Source of the DNA: JBQTKD01 sp052389435
GTDB lineage: Bacteria; Actinomycetota; Actinomycetes; Sporichthyales; Sporichthyaceae
Direction of reading: 5' to 3'
DNA length: 64,000 nt
NCBI GenBank assembly: GCA_052389435.1
Contig: JBQTIB010000014.1
Coordinates: 62,001-126,000, forward strand
Each line of letters begins with the position of its first letter. The first letter of the stretch is position 1. The notes beneath the pieces are model-generated. The model saw only the letters and a program-made list of their open reading frames with translations, had not been told where the DNA came from and searched no databases. Position numbers and translations under genes: made by a program. Positions 32,946 through 41,872 of the stretch are shown one piece after another.

Positions 32946-33802
32946 TCGCGATCCCCACGGCGATACCCAGCCCCGGCCAGGGGGTGTGGGAACTCGGACC
33001 GATCCCGGTCCGGGCGTACGCCCTGTGCATCGTCGCGGGGATCGTCGTGGCGATCTGGCTGGGCGAACGACGGCTGGTGGCCCGCGGGGGGAAGCCCGGC
33101 CAAGTCGCCGACGTCGCGTTCTGGGCCGTCCCCTTCGGGATCCTCGGCGGGCGGCTCTACCACGTCCTGACCACCCCCGAGCCGTACTTCGGCGCCGGCG
33201 GCGAACCGATCAAGGCCCTCTACGTCTGGGAGGGCGGCCTGGGAATCTGGGGCGCCATCGCGCTGGGCGGACTCGGCGCCTGGCTCGGCACCCGCCGCAA
33301 CGACCTGAGCTGGACATCGCTGGCCGACGCCCTCGCCCCCGGGATCGTGCTCGCCCAGGCCATCGGCCGGTGGGGCAACTGGTTCAACCAGGAGCTGTAC
33401 GGGCGCCCCACCGACCTGCCGTGGGCGCTGCGGATCGACCCCGCGAATCGACCCGAGTCCACCCCCGAAGTCGCCGGCTACCACCCGACCTTCCTGTACG
33501 AGTCGCTGTGGTGCCTGGCGGTGGCAGTCCTCGTGCTGTGGGCCGACCGGCGCTTCCGCCTCGGCCACGGGCAGGCATTCGCGCTGTACGTCGCCGCATA
33601 CTGCACCGGGCGGCTCTGGATCGAAGCCCTACGCATCGACGACGCCGAACAGTTCCTCGGCCTGCGGCTGAACGTCTTCACCTCGCTGCTCGTCCTGACC
33701 GCCGCGCTCGCCGCACTGATCGTGTCCCGACGCCGACACCCCGACCGCGAAGCGAGTCCGTACCGCAGCACCGCGAGAGCAACCATGCGGGTCGATGCAT
33801 GA
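32942..33802 (+). CDS. lgt: prolipoprotein diacylglyceryl transferase
   Basis: The 286-residue polytopic enzyme transfers diacylglycerol from phosphatidylglycerol to the lipobox Cys of prolipoproteins. Conserved motifs are seen: PIPVRAYALCI, FGILGGRLYHVL, WEGGLGIWGA, GRWGNWFNQELYGRPTDLPWAL and HPTFLYESLW. The GTG overlaps the DUF305 lipoprotein gene by 4 bases. This copy is embedded in a metal-resistance island with several lipoproteins, so it is likely a second, cluster-specific lgt rather than the housekeeping gene; that is inference. Confidence 0.93.
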   Translation: MIAIPTAIPSPGQGVWELGPIPVRAYALCIVAGIVVAIWLGERRLVARGGKPGQVADVAFWAVPFGILGGRLYHVLTTPEPYFGAGGEPIKALYVWEGGLGIWGAIALGGLGAWLGTRRNDLSWTSLADALAPGIVLAQAIGRWGNWFNQELYGRPTDLPWALRIDPANRPESTPEVAGYHPTFLYESLWCLAVAVLVLWADRRFRLGHGQAFALYVAAYCTGRLWIEALRIDDAEQFLGLRLNVFTSLLVLTAALAALIVSRRRHPDREASPYRSTARATMRVDA

Positions 33803-33849
33803 CGCCACGTCAGATTACTGGCGCAGTCGACGCACATGACTATACGTCA
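33800..33849. promoter_or_regulatory. two TGAC-N5-GTCAG dyads
   Basis: Inverted repeats TGAC-N5-GTCA occur at 33800-33812 (overlapping the lgt stop) and 33837-33849, both followed by G, with starts 37 bases apart. They lie upstream of the amidase gene and could be an operator for its promoter. Confidence 0.4.
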
Positions 33850-33878
33850 GTTTGGAAAGAGGCCGTGTGGGGGGATTC

Positions 33879-34808
33879 GTGAACAGATCGGGGCTGGTCG
33901 CCGCGACCGCGGCCGGGCTGCTCGTCTTCGCGGCCGCAACGACGGTTGCGCCCTCGCCGGTCGCCGAACCGGCGAAGGCCGCGGCACCCGGCGACACCCC
34001 GGCGACCCTGGACCCGGGTGCGCCGTCGGGAGGTGCACTTTCCTCGGTGCGACGTGGTCGGCCGGACGCGGGTCAACTTTGGCGGCGACAGTTGGCCGCC
34101 GATGCGAGCCAGGCCGTGATGTCGGCTCGCGGCTACTGCCCGCACTCCCGCGTCCTGCCACCCAAGGACCGCTTCGCCGTCGCCTTGGAGCGCCTCTACG
34201 CCTTCGAACCCACCGCGGAACGGTTCCGCGCGGCCGTGGAGGGGATCGAGGACATCCGAGCGGCGGCGGAGACCTCGTACCCGAAGAACTTCGGCTACGA
34301 CCCGACCGACCCCGACCTGCCGAGGCTCCTCGACATTCCGGCGCAGGTCCGCCGGATCGTCCTGCACTACACCGAGGGCCGGCGCGACGACCTGGACGGG
34401 ATGGCCCACGCGCGCCTCATGTCGCGCATCGGCCGGGGAACCGGCTACAACTACTACCTCAACGACGATGGCGCCAACGCGACCGCCTACTACACCAGTG
34501 GCCAGTTCGTTTACCACATCCTCGGCAAGAACACCGACGCCTTCGGGGTGGAGGTCGCCGCCTGCAGCCAGGCCGACATCAAGGCCCATCAATGGGAGCA
34601 GCTGCTGTACCTGGTCGCGCACTTCATGCAGGCCAACGACGTCGTCGGCAAGGACCGACCGGTCACCGACATCGTCAACCGCTTCGTGGTTGGGCACCGG
34701 GAGTACGCCCGAACGCACGCGAACCTGGACTTCCCCGCGGTGATCACCGAGCCCTTCCGATGGCGACTGATCGCATTCCTCGTCGACGAACTCGGCTTCC
34801 CGCCGTGA
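33879..34808 (+). CDS. secreted N-acetylmuramoyl-L-alanine amidase-like protein
   Basis: The 309-residue product starts at a GTG with GGGGGG 5 bases upstream and has a signal peptide (NRSGLVAATAAGLLVFAAATTVA). The domain has AQVRRIVLHYTEG, RIGRGTGYNYYLNDDG, GQFVYHILGKNTDAF and FVVGHREYARTHANLDFP. The early His (HYT) and later His (GHREY) match zinc positions of amidase_2/PGRP-like enzymes. It probably cleaves peptidoglycan stem peptides. Its location after lgt in the metal island is unusual. Family assignment is moderately sure. Confidence 0.7.
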   Translation: MNRSGLVAATAAGLLVFAAATTVAPSPVAEPAKAAAPGDTPATLDPGAPSGGALSSVRRGRPDAGQLWRRQLAADASQAVMSARGYCPHSRVLPPKDRFAVALERLYAFEPTAERFRAAVEGIEDIRAAAETSYPKNFGYDPTDPDLPRLLDIPAQVRRIVLHYTEGRRDDLDGMAHARLMSRIGRGTGYNYYLNDDGANATAYYTSGQFVYHILGKNTDAFGVEVAACSQADIKAHQWEQLLYLVAHFMQANDVVGKDRPVTDIVNRFVVGHREYARTHANLDFPAVITEPFRWRLIAFLVDELGFPP

Positions 34809-34870
34809 GTCCCTGCCGTTCGGGTCAGCCCGGTTCCCCTCCTCGATCTGCGATACCGCGGGCGTAGAAA

Positions 34871-34940
34871 GCCGGCCGACCCACCGCTCGGGCACGACCG
34901 GCCGGCAACTCGAGTGCTCGGGCCGATCGCCGGCGATCGG
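34871..34940. terminator. paired inverted repeats between convergent genes
   Basis: GCCGGCC (34871-34877) pairs with GGCCGGC (34900-34906). Right after it lies a perfect 18-bp palindrome CCGATCGCCGGCGATCGG (34923-34940). Both sit between the amidase gene (+) and the EamA gene (-) and probably serve as bidirectional terminators. Confidence 0.55.
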
Positions 34941-35102
34941 TCGCCCGGGAGCCGAGATGGTCGCCGACACGTCGGTGGTCAAGTCCTCCCCCCGACCGGT
35001 TCGGGAAGGTACCCAGGGAAGGGGTTCGCCCTCGAGGTCGAACCCTGGAACCAGTTCCGCAGCCTGGCCGGCGCCGCTGGGTCGTGCACCGGGGGCCCGT
35101 CG

Positions 35103-36080
35103 TCAATGCGGGGAAGGGTCTGGCACGCGTGAGCGGGCCGGCGGGGCGCGGCGAAGCATCGGCCCGAGCAGCGCCTCAGCGGACGGGCGGGTCTGGCCCG
35201 CGGCGCGCAGGTGTCCGGGTCCGGCCGGTCCGGTCTGGGTCAGCGCGATCCGCATGCCGACCAGGACCAGGACGACGCCCGCGACCGTCCAGGCATCGGG
35301 CCGTTCGCCCAGTACGACGACTCCGATGGCCAAGCCGAAAACCGGAACGAGGAACATCCACGGCGTCAGGGTGGCCAGCGGGCACCGTTGGGCCTCCACG
35401 AACCAGGCCAACGTGGTCGCCGCGGTCACGGCCAGCCCCAGGTAGGCCAGGACGGCCAGGAAGCGCGGGGTCCAGGCGATATCGGGCGTGCCTTCCACGA
35501 CGAGCGCGGCCAATGCCAGGACCAGCCCGCCGAACAGCAGATGCGCTGCGCCGGCCACCACGATGTCGACCTCGCCAAGGTGACGCACCATCAGTGTTCC
35601 GGCGGTGACCGCGGCCGCTGCCAACAGCGACAACAGCACCCCCTGCCCACCGCCGCCGGGCACCGCGACCACCAGCAGCCCACCGAACCCGACCGCGAGC
35701 GCGCCGGCCGTCCGCCGGGACACCCGCTCTCCGTACAGCCACCAGGCGGGCAGCAGGACCAACAGCGGTTGCGCGTTGGCCAGCACCGCGGCGGTGCCGG
35801 TGGCCAACCCGGCGATACCGGCGAACATGGCGGCGAAGGCCAGGCTGACGTTCACCACCCCGAGTGCGCCGAGGGTGCTCCAACTTCTGAGCGAGCCGGG
35901 CAGCGGGCGGTGCTGTGCGGCGGCCACGGCGGCCAACGCAGCACCACCGATCAGAGCGCGCAGGGCTGCGAACCACAGCAGCGGCGCGTCCCGCAGACCC
36001 CACCGCACCCCGAGGAAGCACGTGGCCAGGACTGCGGCGATCCACAGCATCCTTCCGGGCGCCGGTCGCCCCGTCAGCAC
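35103..36080 (-). CDS. EamA/DMT-family transporter
   Basis: The 325-residue membrane protein has ten predicted helices in two EamA repeats: LWIAAVLATCFLGVRWGLRDAPLLWFAALRAL and VVAGAAHLLFGGLVLALAALV, plus the typical PLLVLLPAWWLYGERVSRR and VPVFGLAIGVVVLGERPDAWTVAGVVLVLVGM motifs. DMT transporters export amino acids, drugs or nucleotide-sugar-like compounds; the substrate is unknown. The GTG at 36080 follows AGGGG at a spacing of 6. Its cytosolic tail is Pro/Arg-rich. It may be unrelated to copper despite the location. Confidence 0.82.
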   Translation of the reverse strand: MLTGRPAPGRMLWIAAVLATCFLGVRWGLRDAPLLWFAALRALIGGAALAAVAAAQHRPLPGSLRSWSTLGALGVVNVSLAFAAMFAGIAGLATGTAAVLANAQPLLVLLPAWWLYGERVSRRTAGALAVGFGGLLVVAVPGGGGQGVLLSLLAAAAVTAGTLMVRHLGEVDIVVAGAAHLLFGGLVLALAALVVEGTPDIAWTPRFLAVLAYLGLAVTAATTLAWFVEAQRCPLATLTPWMFLVPVFGLAIGVVVLGERPDAWTVAGVVLVLVGMRIALTQTGPAGPGHLRAAGQTRPSAEALLGPMLRRAPPARSRVPDPSPH

Positions 36081-36308
36081 GACGGACCCCTGCTGGGCAA
36101 GGGAAGCCCAGGCCATGGCGCCCGCGACAGGTGCGCGAAGGAGTGCGAGGTCATTCGGGTGGGACGCCTGCGGCGTCGACGTACCGGCAGATCCGTTGAA
36201 TAGACGGCGGCGCAGGTCGAGCCGCTGGGAGGCCGAGACGCCGGCCCACCGGTACACGGTTGAGTCCCCGCCCGGGGCGGTGGTCGTCCCCGATGCCGCG
36301 GGGTCCGC

Positions 36309-38693
36309 TCACGGTGCGGCCGGCGGCGCCGTGGGCGCTTGCTCGGGTAGTCGCAGTCGTTTGAGGGTAAGGGCGTTGACGGCGACGATGATGCTGGATC
36401 CGGCCATGGTGATCGCCGCGATCTCGGGCCGTAGGGTCAACCCGAATGCCGGCTCGAAGACCCCGGCGGCGATGGGCAGCGCGACGGTGTTGTAGCCGAT
36501 CGCCCAGCGCAGGTTCTGGGTCATCTTGCGTACGGTTCCGCGCCCGATCCGCAGCGCCACCGCGACGTCGAGGGGGTCCGAGCGCATCAGCACGACATCG
36601 GCGGTTTCCACGGCGACGTCGGTACCGGCGCCGATGGCGATGCCCAGGGCGGCCTGGGCGAGGGCGGGTGCGTCGTTGACCCCGTCGCCCACCATCGCGA
36701 CCCGGTGGCCCGCGCCGGTGAGCTCCTTGACCTTGGTGGCCTTGTCGGCGGGCAGGACGTCGGCGATGACGGTCGTGATGCCCAGCTGGGCGGCGATCCG
36801 GGCGGCGGTGGCGGCGTTGTCGCCGGTGAGCATGACGACCTCGACGCCGAGCGCGCGCAGTTCGGCGACGGCGCCGGCGGAGGTGGGGCGCACCGCGTCG
36901 GCGATGCCGATCACCGCGACGGCCCGCCCGTCCACGGCGGCGAGCACGGCGGTCCGGCCCGCAACGGCGAGTTCGGTCTGCCGGGTTCCGAGCGCGCCGA
37001 GGTCGATGTGCTGGGCGGCCATCAGCCGGGTGTTGCCGACCGCGATCCGGTGGCCGTCCACGGTGGCGAGGGCGCCCTGCCCGGGCACGCTGGTAAACCC
37101 GCTGGCGACCAGGCGGCGGACGCCGGCGGCCTCGGCGTGGTGGACCACGGCCTCGGCCAGGGGATGTTCGGACTCGCGTTCGACGGCCGCTATCAGGGCC
37201 AGGGCGTCGGTCTCGAGAATGCCGGCGACGATCAGGTCGGTCACCGCCGGGGCACCCATGGTCAGCGTGCCGGTCTTGTCCATCACGACCAGGTCGATCC
37301 TCTTCGACGTCTCGATCGCGGTGGCGTTCTTGAACAGCACCCCGCGGGAGGCGCCGAGACCGGTGCCCACCATGATCGCGGTCGGGGTGGCCAGGCCCAG
37401 TGCGTCGGGACAGGTCACGACCACGACTGTGATCGCGAACAGCAGCGCCTCGCCGACGGGGCGGCCGGCCGCCAGCCACACCGCGAACGTCCCCACGCCG
37501 CCCAGCAGGGCCACGAAGACCAGCCAGAACGCGGCGCGGTCGGCCAGTCGCTGCCCGGGTGCCTTGGAGTTCTGCGCCTCCTGCACCAGCTTCACGATCT
37601 GGGCCAAGGCGGTGTCCGCGCCGACCTTGGTGGCCCGAACCCGCAGGGTGCCGGTGGTGTTGAGCGTGGCCCCGACGACCTCGTCGCCCGGTGCCTTGTG
37701 CACCGGCAGGCTCTCCCCGGTCACCGTGGACTCGTCGACGTCGCTCTCGCCGTCCTCGACGACCCCGTCGGAGGCGATCTTCGCCCCGGGCCGGATCAGC
37801 AGCAGGTCCCCCACCACCACCTGGTCGGTGGGGACCTCCACCGCCTCGCCGGCGCGGAGCACCAGGGCCACCGGAGGCGCAAGCTTCAGCAGGGCGCGGA
37901 CCGCCTCGTTCGCCCCGCCGCGGGCGCGCATTTCGAAGTAGTGCCCGAGCAGGACGAACGCGGTCAGGATCGTCGCGGCCTCGTAGAACACCTCGCCGCC
38001 GCCGGTCAGGGTGACCCCGACCGAGTACGCCCAGCCGGCGCCCACCGCCACCGCGACCAGGACCATCATGTCCAGCGTGCGGGCCCGCAGCGCGCGGGCG
38101 GCGCCGGCGAAGAACACCCACGCGGAGTAGAAGACGACCGGCACGCTCAGGATCAGTTGGAACACGTCGTCGCGCAGGCCGAACGGCGCGGCGACGGCGA
38201 ATCCGAAGACCTCGCGACCAATGCTGGACCACAACGTGATCACGACGGCGAGGACCACCGCCACCAGGAACCGGTTCCGCATGTCGCGGACCATCGACGC
38301 CATCGACATCTCGCCGTGCCCGCCGTGACCCATCACGTCGGCGGGGCTGCCCGTCCGATCCGGGACCGCGGGGTGCTTGCCTGGTGTGTCGTGTCCCTGC
38401 TGGGCCCCATGGCCGGGGTGCTCAACCCGGGTCGGGGAACACACGTGATCCGGGACGGACTCCCCCCGGCAGTGGTAGCCGCACTCTCGGACCCATCCGG
38501 CCAGGTCCGCCACCGTGGTGCGGGACGGGTCGTAGGTCACCGTCGCGGTCTGAGCCAACGGGTTCGCCGCCACCTCGACCACACCCGGCCGACGCCCCAG
38601 AGTCGCCTCCACCGCGTTCTTCTCACTCGCCCAGTGCAGCCCGTCGAGTTCCAGCACCACGCTGCGCTCGGTACCCGCAACTCGAGCAGTCAT
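36309..38693 (-). CDS. heavy-metal (probably copper) P1B-type ATPase with CPD motif
   Basis: The 794-residue ATPase has an N-terminal HMA-like domain lacking CxxC (ELDGLHWASEKNAVEATL), then a His-rich linker (HPGHGAQQGHDTPGKH; MGHGGHGEMSMASM). Eight helices follow, with VDESTVTGESLPVHK, a membrane TCPDALGLATP motif in place of the usual CPC, the phosphorylation site DKTGTLT, SEHPLAEA, MLTGDNAATA and GDGVNDAPAL. The terminal helix region has YNTVALPIAAGVFEPAFG and MAGSSIIVAVNALTLKR. It exports Cu or a related ion. The ATG at 38693 has GGGGG at a spacing of 8. The metal specificity of CPD-type pumps is not certain. Confidence 0.93.
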   Translation of the reverse strand: MTARVAGTERSVVLELDGLHWASEKNAVEATLGRRPGVVEVAANPLAQTATVTYDPSRTTVADLAGWVRECGYHCRGESVPDHVCSPTRVEHPGHGAQQGHDTPGKHPAVPDRTGSPADVMGHGGHGEMSMASMVRDMRNRFLVAVVLAVVITLWSSIGREVFGFAVAAPFGLRDDVFQLILSVPVVFYSAWVFFAGAARALRARTLDMMVLVAVAVGAGWAYSVGVTLTGGGEVFYEAATILTAFVLLGHYFEMRARGGANEAVRALLKLAPPVALVLRAGEAVEVPTDQVVVGDLLLIRPGAKIASDGVVEDGESDVDESTVTGESLPVHKAPGDEVVGATLNTTGTLRVRATKVGADTALAQIVKLVQEAQNSKAPGQRLADRAAFWLVFVALLGGVGTFAVWLAAGRPVGEALLFAITVVVVTCPDALGLATPTAIMVGTGLGASRGVLFKNATAIETSKRIDLVVMDKTGTLTMGAPAVTDLIVAGILETDALALIAAVERESEHPLAEAVVHHAEAAGVRRLVASGFTSVPGQGALATVDGHRIAVGNTRLMAAQHIDLGALGTRQTELAVAGRTAVLAAVDGRAVAVIGIADAVRPTSAGAVAELRALGVEVVMLTGDNAATAARIAAQLGITTVIADVLPADKATKVKELTGAGHRVAMVGDGVNDAPALAQAALGIAIGAGTDVAVETADVVLMRSDPLDVAVALRIGRGTVRKMTQNLRWAIGYNTVALPIAAGVFEPAFGLTLRPEIAAITMAGSSIIVAVNALTLKRLRLPEQAPTAPPAAP

Positions 38694-38748
38694 CGGTCGG
38701 TCCCCCAAGATAAGTGACGGTCCATCAGTACTTCTGGCCGGTTGTCTC

Positions 38749-39249
38749 TCAGAGCAGGCCGGCCAGGCGCAGCGCCTCGTCGGCGCGCGCCGCGTCGACG
38801 TAGACGGCGTAGCTGTCCGCCTCGAGGTTCTTCGTACTGGCGAAGTCCCGCCGCCCCCGGGTCGCCCAGTGCGCCAGGAAACCGAACGCCCCCATCCACA
38901 CCGCCCCCAGCACGGTGCTGCCGAACAGCACCGCGATCCAGGCCGAACCGGTGCTGAACATCCCGAGCAGCAGGCCGACGAACAGGCCGAACCAGGCCCC
39001 GCTGGCCGCCCCGGCCAAAGCCGCCCGAGAGCCGGTCAAGCGGCCGGTGACGTCCTCCACCGAGCGCAAACCGTTGCCCACGATCCGACAGTGTTCGACC
39101 GGGAACTCCTTGTCGGAGAGCCGGTCGACGAGCTCTTCGGCGCCGCGGTAGGTCGGGAACTCGGCGAGCAGTCGCTTCGGCGCGGTGACCTCGCGGGCCT
39201 CTGCCGCTGCGGCCGGTCTGGGGATGAGCGTTCGGTGATCGTTCGACAT
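38749..39249 (-). CDS. general-stress-protein-17M-like membrane protein
   Basis: The 166-residue product has an N-terminal GSP17M-type motif (LLAEFPTYRGAEELVDRLSDKEFPVEHCRIVGNGLRSVEDVTGRL) followed by a Gly-rich double membrane segment (GSRAALAGAASGAWFGLFVGLLLGMF; WIAVLFGSTVLGAVWMGAFGFLA). A C-terminal soluble tail (YAVYVDAARADEAL) ends the protein. Such proteins are stress-induced with no known biochemistry. GGAGGGA precedes the ATG at 39249. It lies just downstream of the ATPase gene region in the opposite half of the metal island. Confidence 0.75.
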   Translation of the reverse strand: MSNDHRTLIPRPAAAAEAREVTAPKRLLAEFPTYRGAEELVDRLSDKEFPVEHCRIVGNGLRSVEDVTGRLTGSRAALAGAASGAWFGLFVGLLLGMFSTGSAWIAVLFGSTVLGAVWMGAFGFLAHWATRGRRDFASTKNLEADSYAVYVDAARADEALRLAGLL

Positions 39250-39321
39250 GGCGGTCCCTCCGGAATGGTGCGGTCCTACCCTGCGCCTCACCCGGCCGAC
39301 GGCCGGGGCGCCGACGTCGTG

Positions 39322-39609
39322 CTACGGGCCCCCGGTGTGCTCGTGTGCGCCGCCGGGGCTGCGGTGCCGGCTGTCTGCGGACTCTCGCGGCGTCTTGGAC
39401 TCTGGCGCTACGGAGTCTTCGTGATCGCCGCGACGGCTGTCGCCGTGCATGCCACCGCCCATGCCGCCCATGCCGCGCATCATGAAGAACATCATCAGCG
39501 GGCACACCAGCAGGAAGAGCAGGAAGAACGGGGAAAGGCCCGCCCAGATCGCGAGCGCGGCGCCGGCGACGATCGCCACCCCGTAGAGCGGGTACCTGTT
39601 CTTGTTCAT
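39322..39609 (-). CDS. DUF2933-like small membrane protein, Met/His-rich
   Basis: The 95-residue protein has two closely spaced membrane helices (YGVAIVAGAALAIWAGL; FFLLFLLVCPLMMFFMM) followed by a Met/Gly/His-rich tail (RGMGGMGGGMHGDSRRGDHED..HRSPGGAHEHTGG). DUF2933 proteins accompany copper exporters; the Met/His tail probably coordinates metal. GGGAGG lies 6 bases before the ATG at 39609. It is divergent from the SHOCT/multicopper-oxidase genes. Confidence 0.8.
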   Translation of the reverse strand: MNKNRYPLYGVAIVAGAALAIWAGLSPFFLLFLLVCPLMMFFMMRGMGGMGGGMHGDSRRGDHEDSVAPESKTPRESADSRHRSPGGAHEHTGGP

Positions 39610-40001
39610 GGCTGCCTCCCGGCATTCGGGGGCGGCTGTACGGCCCGCCCGTGCATCCAGGGTGGGCCCGCGTTGCGCGGCCAGGCAGGGGCGAAAGTCC
39701 CGGCGACCCTGGGGAACCGACGGAAGCGAGCCGGGACGCCCCAACAACATGCAACGCCACGAAGGCCGCATCCACCGCCTGTTCGACACCCACCCGTCCA
39801 CCCGTCGAGGAGCGGACCGTCGCCCTCGAACGGACGGTCCGGGGCCGAGGGTGAGTTCGACACCGCTTTGCGCGGACCGTCGGTCGCCCGGCAGCCGGGG
39901 ACCTTGTGCCCTGCTCCTCCGGGGCAGCGCAGGCGATGGTGGTGTGGCTGGGGCCGGTGCGGTCCCGATCCACACGCATATGGGAAGAGGCGATCGCCTT
40001 G
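39610..40001. other. 392-bp divergent intergenic region with repeated GGACCGTC/GTTCGACACC motifs
   Basis: GTTCGACACC occurs at 39781-39790 and 39855-39864. GGACCGTC occurs at 39814-39821 and 39874-39881, with an inverted copy GACGGTCC at 39833-39840 forming a hairpin-like dyad. They sit between the DUF2933 gene (-) and the SHOCT/multicopper oxidase genes (+), the expected place for a metal-responsive operator. No gene is supported here. Confidence 0.55.
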
Positions 40002-40265
40002 ATGGGCTACGACTACGGGAACTGGGGCGCCGGCCAGTGGGCGGCCATGGCCGCGACGATGCTGCTGTTCTGGGGCATGGTGGTCGCCCTGGTTGTCTGG
40101 GCGGTGCGCGATCTCCGAAGTGGCGATCGCACGCGGACGACGCCGCCGGGATCCTCGAGCCCGGACGACGTCCTCGCCGACCGGTTCGCGCGCGGGGAGA
40201 TCGACGAGGACGAGCTGGGCCGACGCCGGGATCTGCTGCACGGCAGCCCCGGCCCGCGCGCGTAG
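40002..40265 (+). CDS. SHOCT-domain small membrane protein
   Basis: The 87-residue protein has one membrane helix (AAMAATMLLFWGMVVALVVWAV) and a C-terminal SHOCT motif (SPDDVLADRFARGEIDEDELGRRRDLL). SHOCT proteins are usually small membrane-associated oligomerisation modules of unknown role, common near copper genes in actinobacteria. The start (MGYDYGNW) was chosen because it precedes the helix; upstream frame starts exist. It is 95 bases upstream of the multicopper oxidase. Confidence 0.78.
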   Translation: MGYDYGNWGAGQWAAMAATMLLFWGMVVALVVWAVRDLRSGDRTRTTPPGSSSPDDVLADRFARGEIDEDELGRRRDLLHGSPGPRA

Positions 40266-40360
40266 GCGGGCGCAGACGTGCCGATGGAAACCGCTGGGGT
40301 CGCCGTGGCCGCGCTTTCGCACCTGGGGACGGTCGGCGACGGGGCGCGAGGTGAACCGAG

Positions 40361-41872
40361 ATGAATCGACGCGAATTCCTGGGGGTCGGCATCGGCCTGA
40401 GCGGCGCGGCAGCGTTGAGCGCCTGCTCGTCCGGCCGGACGGCCCTGGTGAGCCCGGCGGGAAGAGATGTTCGGGCGGCGGAGTCGCGCCGCCCCACCGC
40501 CGGCATCGTCCGCGAGGTCACACTGACCCCGCAGGCCGGGATCGCCGACCTAGGCGGCCCGACCGTCGCGACGTGGACCTACGGAGGCGTACTTCCCGGG
40601 GAGACCATTCGGATCGACCGCGGCGAGATACTCCAGGCGCGAGTTCTCAACCGGCTACCCGCCGCGACCAGCGTCCACTGGCATGGAATCGGTCTGCGCA
40701 ACGACATGGACGGCGTGCCCGGGGTAACCCAAGCGGAGACCGAGCCCGGAGCGGAGTTCACCTACCGCTTCGTAGCCGACACCGCCGGCACGCACTGGTT
40801 CCACCCCCACACGGGATTGCAACTCGACCGCGGCCTGTACGCGCCACTGATCGTGGAGGATCCCGACGAACCGGCCCGCTACGAAAGCGAATGGGTGGTC
40901 GTGCTCGACGACTGGCTCGACGGTGTCGACGGGGGAAGCCCCGACGCCGTGTTCGCCCAGCTGCAGTCGACACCGATGATGGATCACGGATCGATGGGCG
41001 GCGGGCCGGGCACGGAACGCCCCGCCTCCGGGCCGGCCCCGAGCACCGGACAAGCGCTCATGGGAGCGACCAGCGCTCTACTCGGCGGGGACGCGGGCGA
41101 CGTCGACTACCCCTACTACCTCATCAACGGAAGGGTGGCCACGGCCCCGACCACGTTCACGGCCAAACCGGGCGCACGGATCCGGATCCGACTGATCAAC
41201 GCCGGCGGCGACACCGCCTTCCGCGTCGCCCTCGGCGACCACCGCCTGCGCGTCACCCACACCGACGGGAACCCCGTCGTGCCGATCGAGGTCGACACCC
41301 TTCTTGTCGGAATGGGCGAACGCTACGACCTCGAGGTCACCGCCGCGGACGGCGTGTTTCCCCTCGTTGCCCTAGCCGAAGGCAAGGGCCAGAGCGCGCT
41401 CGCGCTGCTCCGCACCGGGTCCGGGTCGGCGCCGCCCGCCGCGGTCCGACCCGCGGAGCTCCTGGGGGCGCTCCTGCGCTACGACCAGCTCGCCCCCACA
41501 CCCGAGGTCGCCCTTCCCGCCCGGAAGATCGAGCGCGAACACCGTCTCGAACTCACCGGCGGAATGGGCGCCTACAGCTGGGGCCTGAACGGCAAACCCT
41601 TCCAGGACAGCGAACCGCTCACCGTCGAGGCGGGCCGGCGTGCGCGTCTGAGCTTCAGCAACAAGACCATGATGTGGCACCCCATGCACCTGCACGGCCA
41701 CAGCTTCCAGATCAACGGCAACGGACCCCGCAAGGACACCGTGGCCGTCCTGCCGGGCCAGACCGTCACCGCCGATTTCGACGCGGACAACCCCGGCCGC
41801 TGGATGATCCACTGCCACAACGCCTACCACCTCGAGGCAGGGATGATGGGCACCCTCGCCTACACGATCTGA
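40361..41872 (+). CDS. Tat-exported multicopper oxidase (laccase/CueO-like)
   Basis: The 503-residue enzyme has a twin-arginine signal with a lipobox-like end (MNRREFLGVGIGLSGAAALSACSSG). All four copper-binding clusters are present: TSVHWHGIGL, THWFHPHTG, MWHPMHLHGHSF and MIHCHNAYHLEAGMM. The T1 copper ligands lie in the last motif. It probably oxidises Cu(I) to Cu(II) or phenolics outside the membrane to lower copper toxicity. A Met-rich insert (MMDHGSMGGGPG) resembles CueO-type loops. The gene follows the SHOCT gene and precedes the BlaI/CopY-type repressor gene on the opposite strand. Confidence 0.95.
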   Translation: MNRREFLGVGIGLSGAAALSACSSGRTALVSPAGRDVRAAESRRPTAGIVREVTLTPQAGIADLGGPTVATWTYGGVLPGETIRIDRGEILQARVLNRLPAATSVHWHGIGLRNDMDGVPGVTQAETEPGAEFTYRFVADTAGTHWFHPHTGLQLDRGLYAPLIVEDPDEPARYESEWVVVLDDWLDGVDGGSPDAVFAQLQSTPMMDHGSMGGGPGTERPASGPAPSTGQALMGATSALLGGDAGDVDYPYYLINGRVATAPTTFTAKPGARIRIRLINAGGDTAFRVALGDHRLRVTHTDGNPVVPIEVDTLLVGMGERYDLEVTAADGVFPLVALAEGKGQSALALLRTGSGSAPPAAVRPAELLGALLRYDQLAPTPEVALPARKIEREHRLELTGGMGAYSWGLNGKPFQDSEPLTVEAGRRARLSFSNKTMMWHPMHLHGHSFQINGNGPRKDTVAVLPGQTVTADFDADNPGRWMIHCHNAYHLEAGMMGTLAYTI

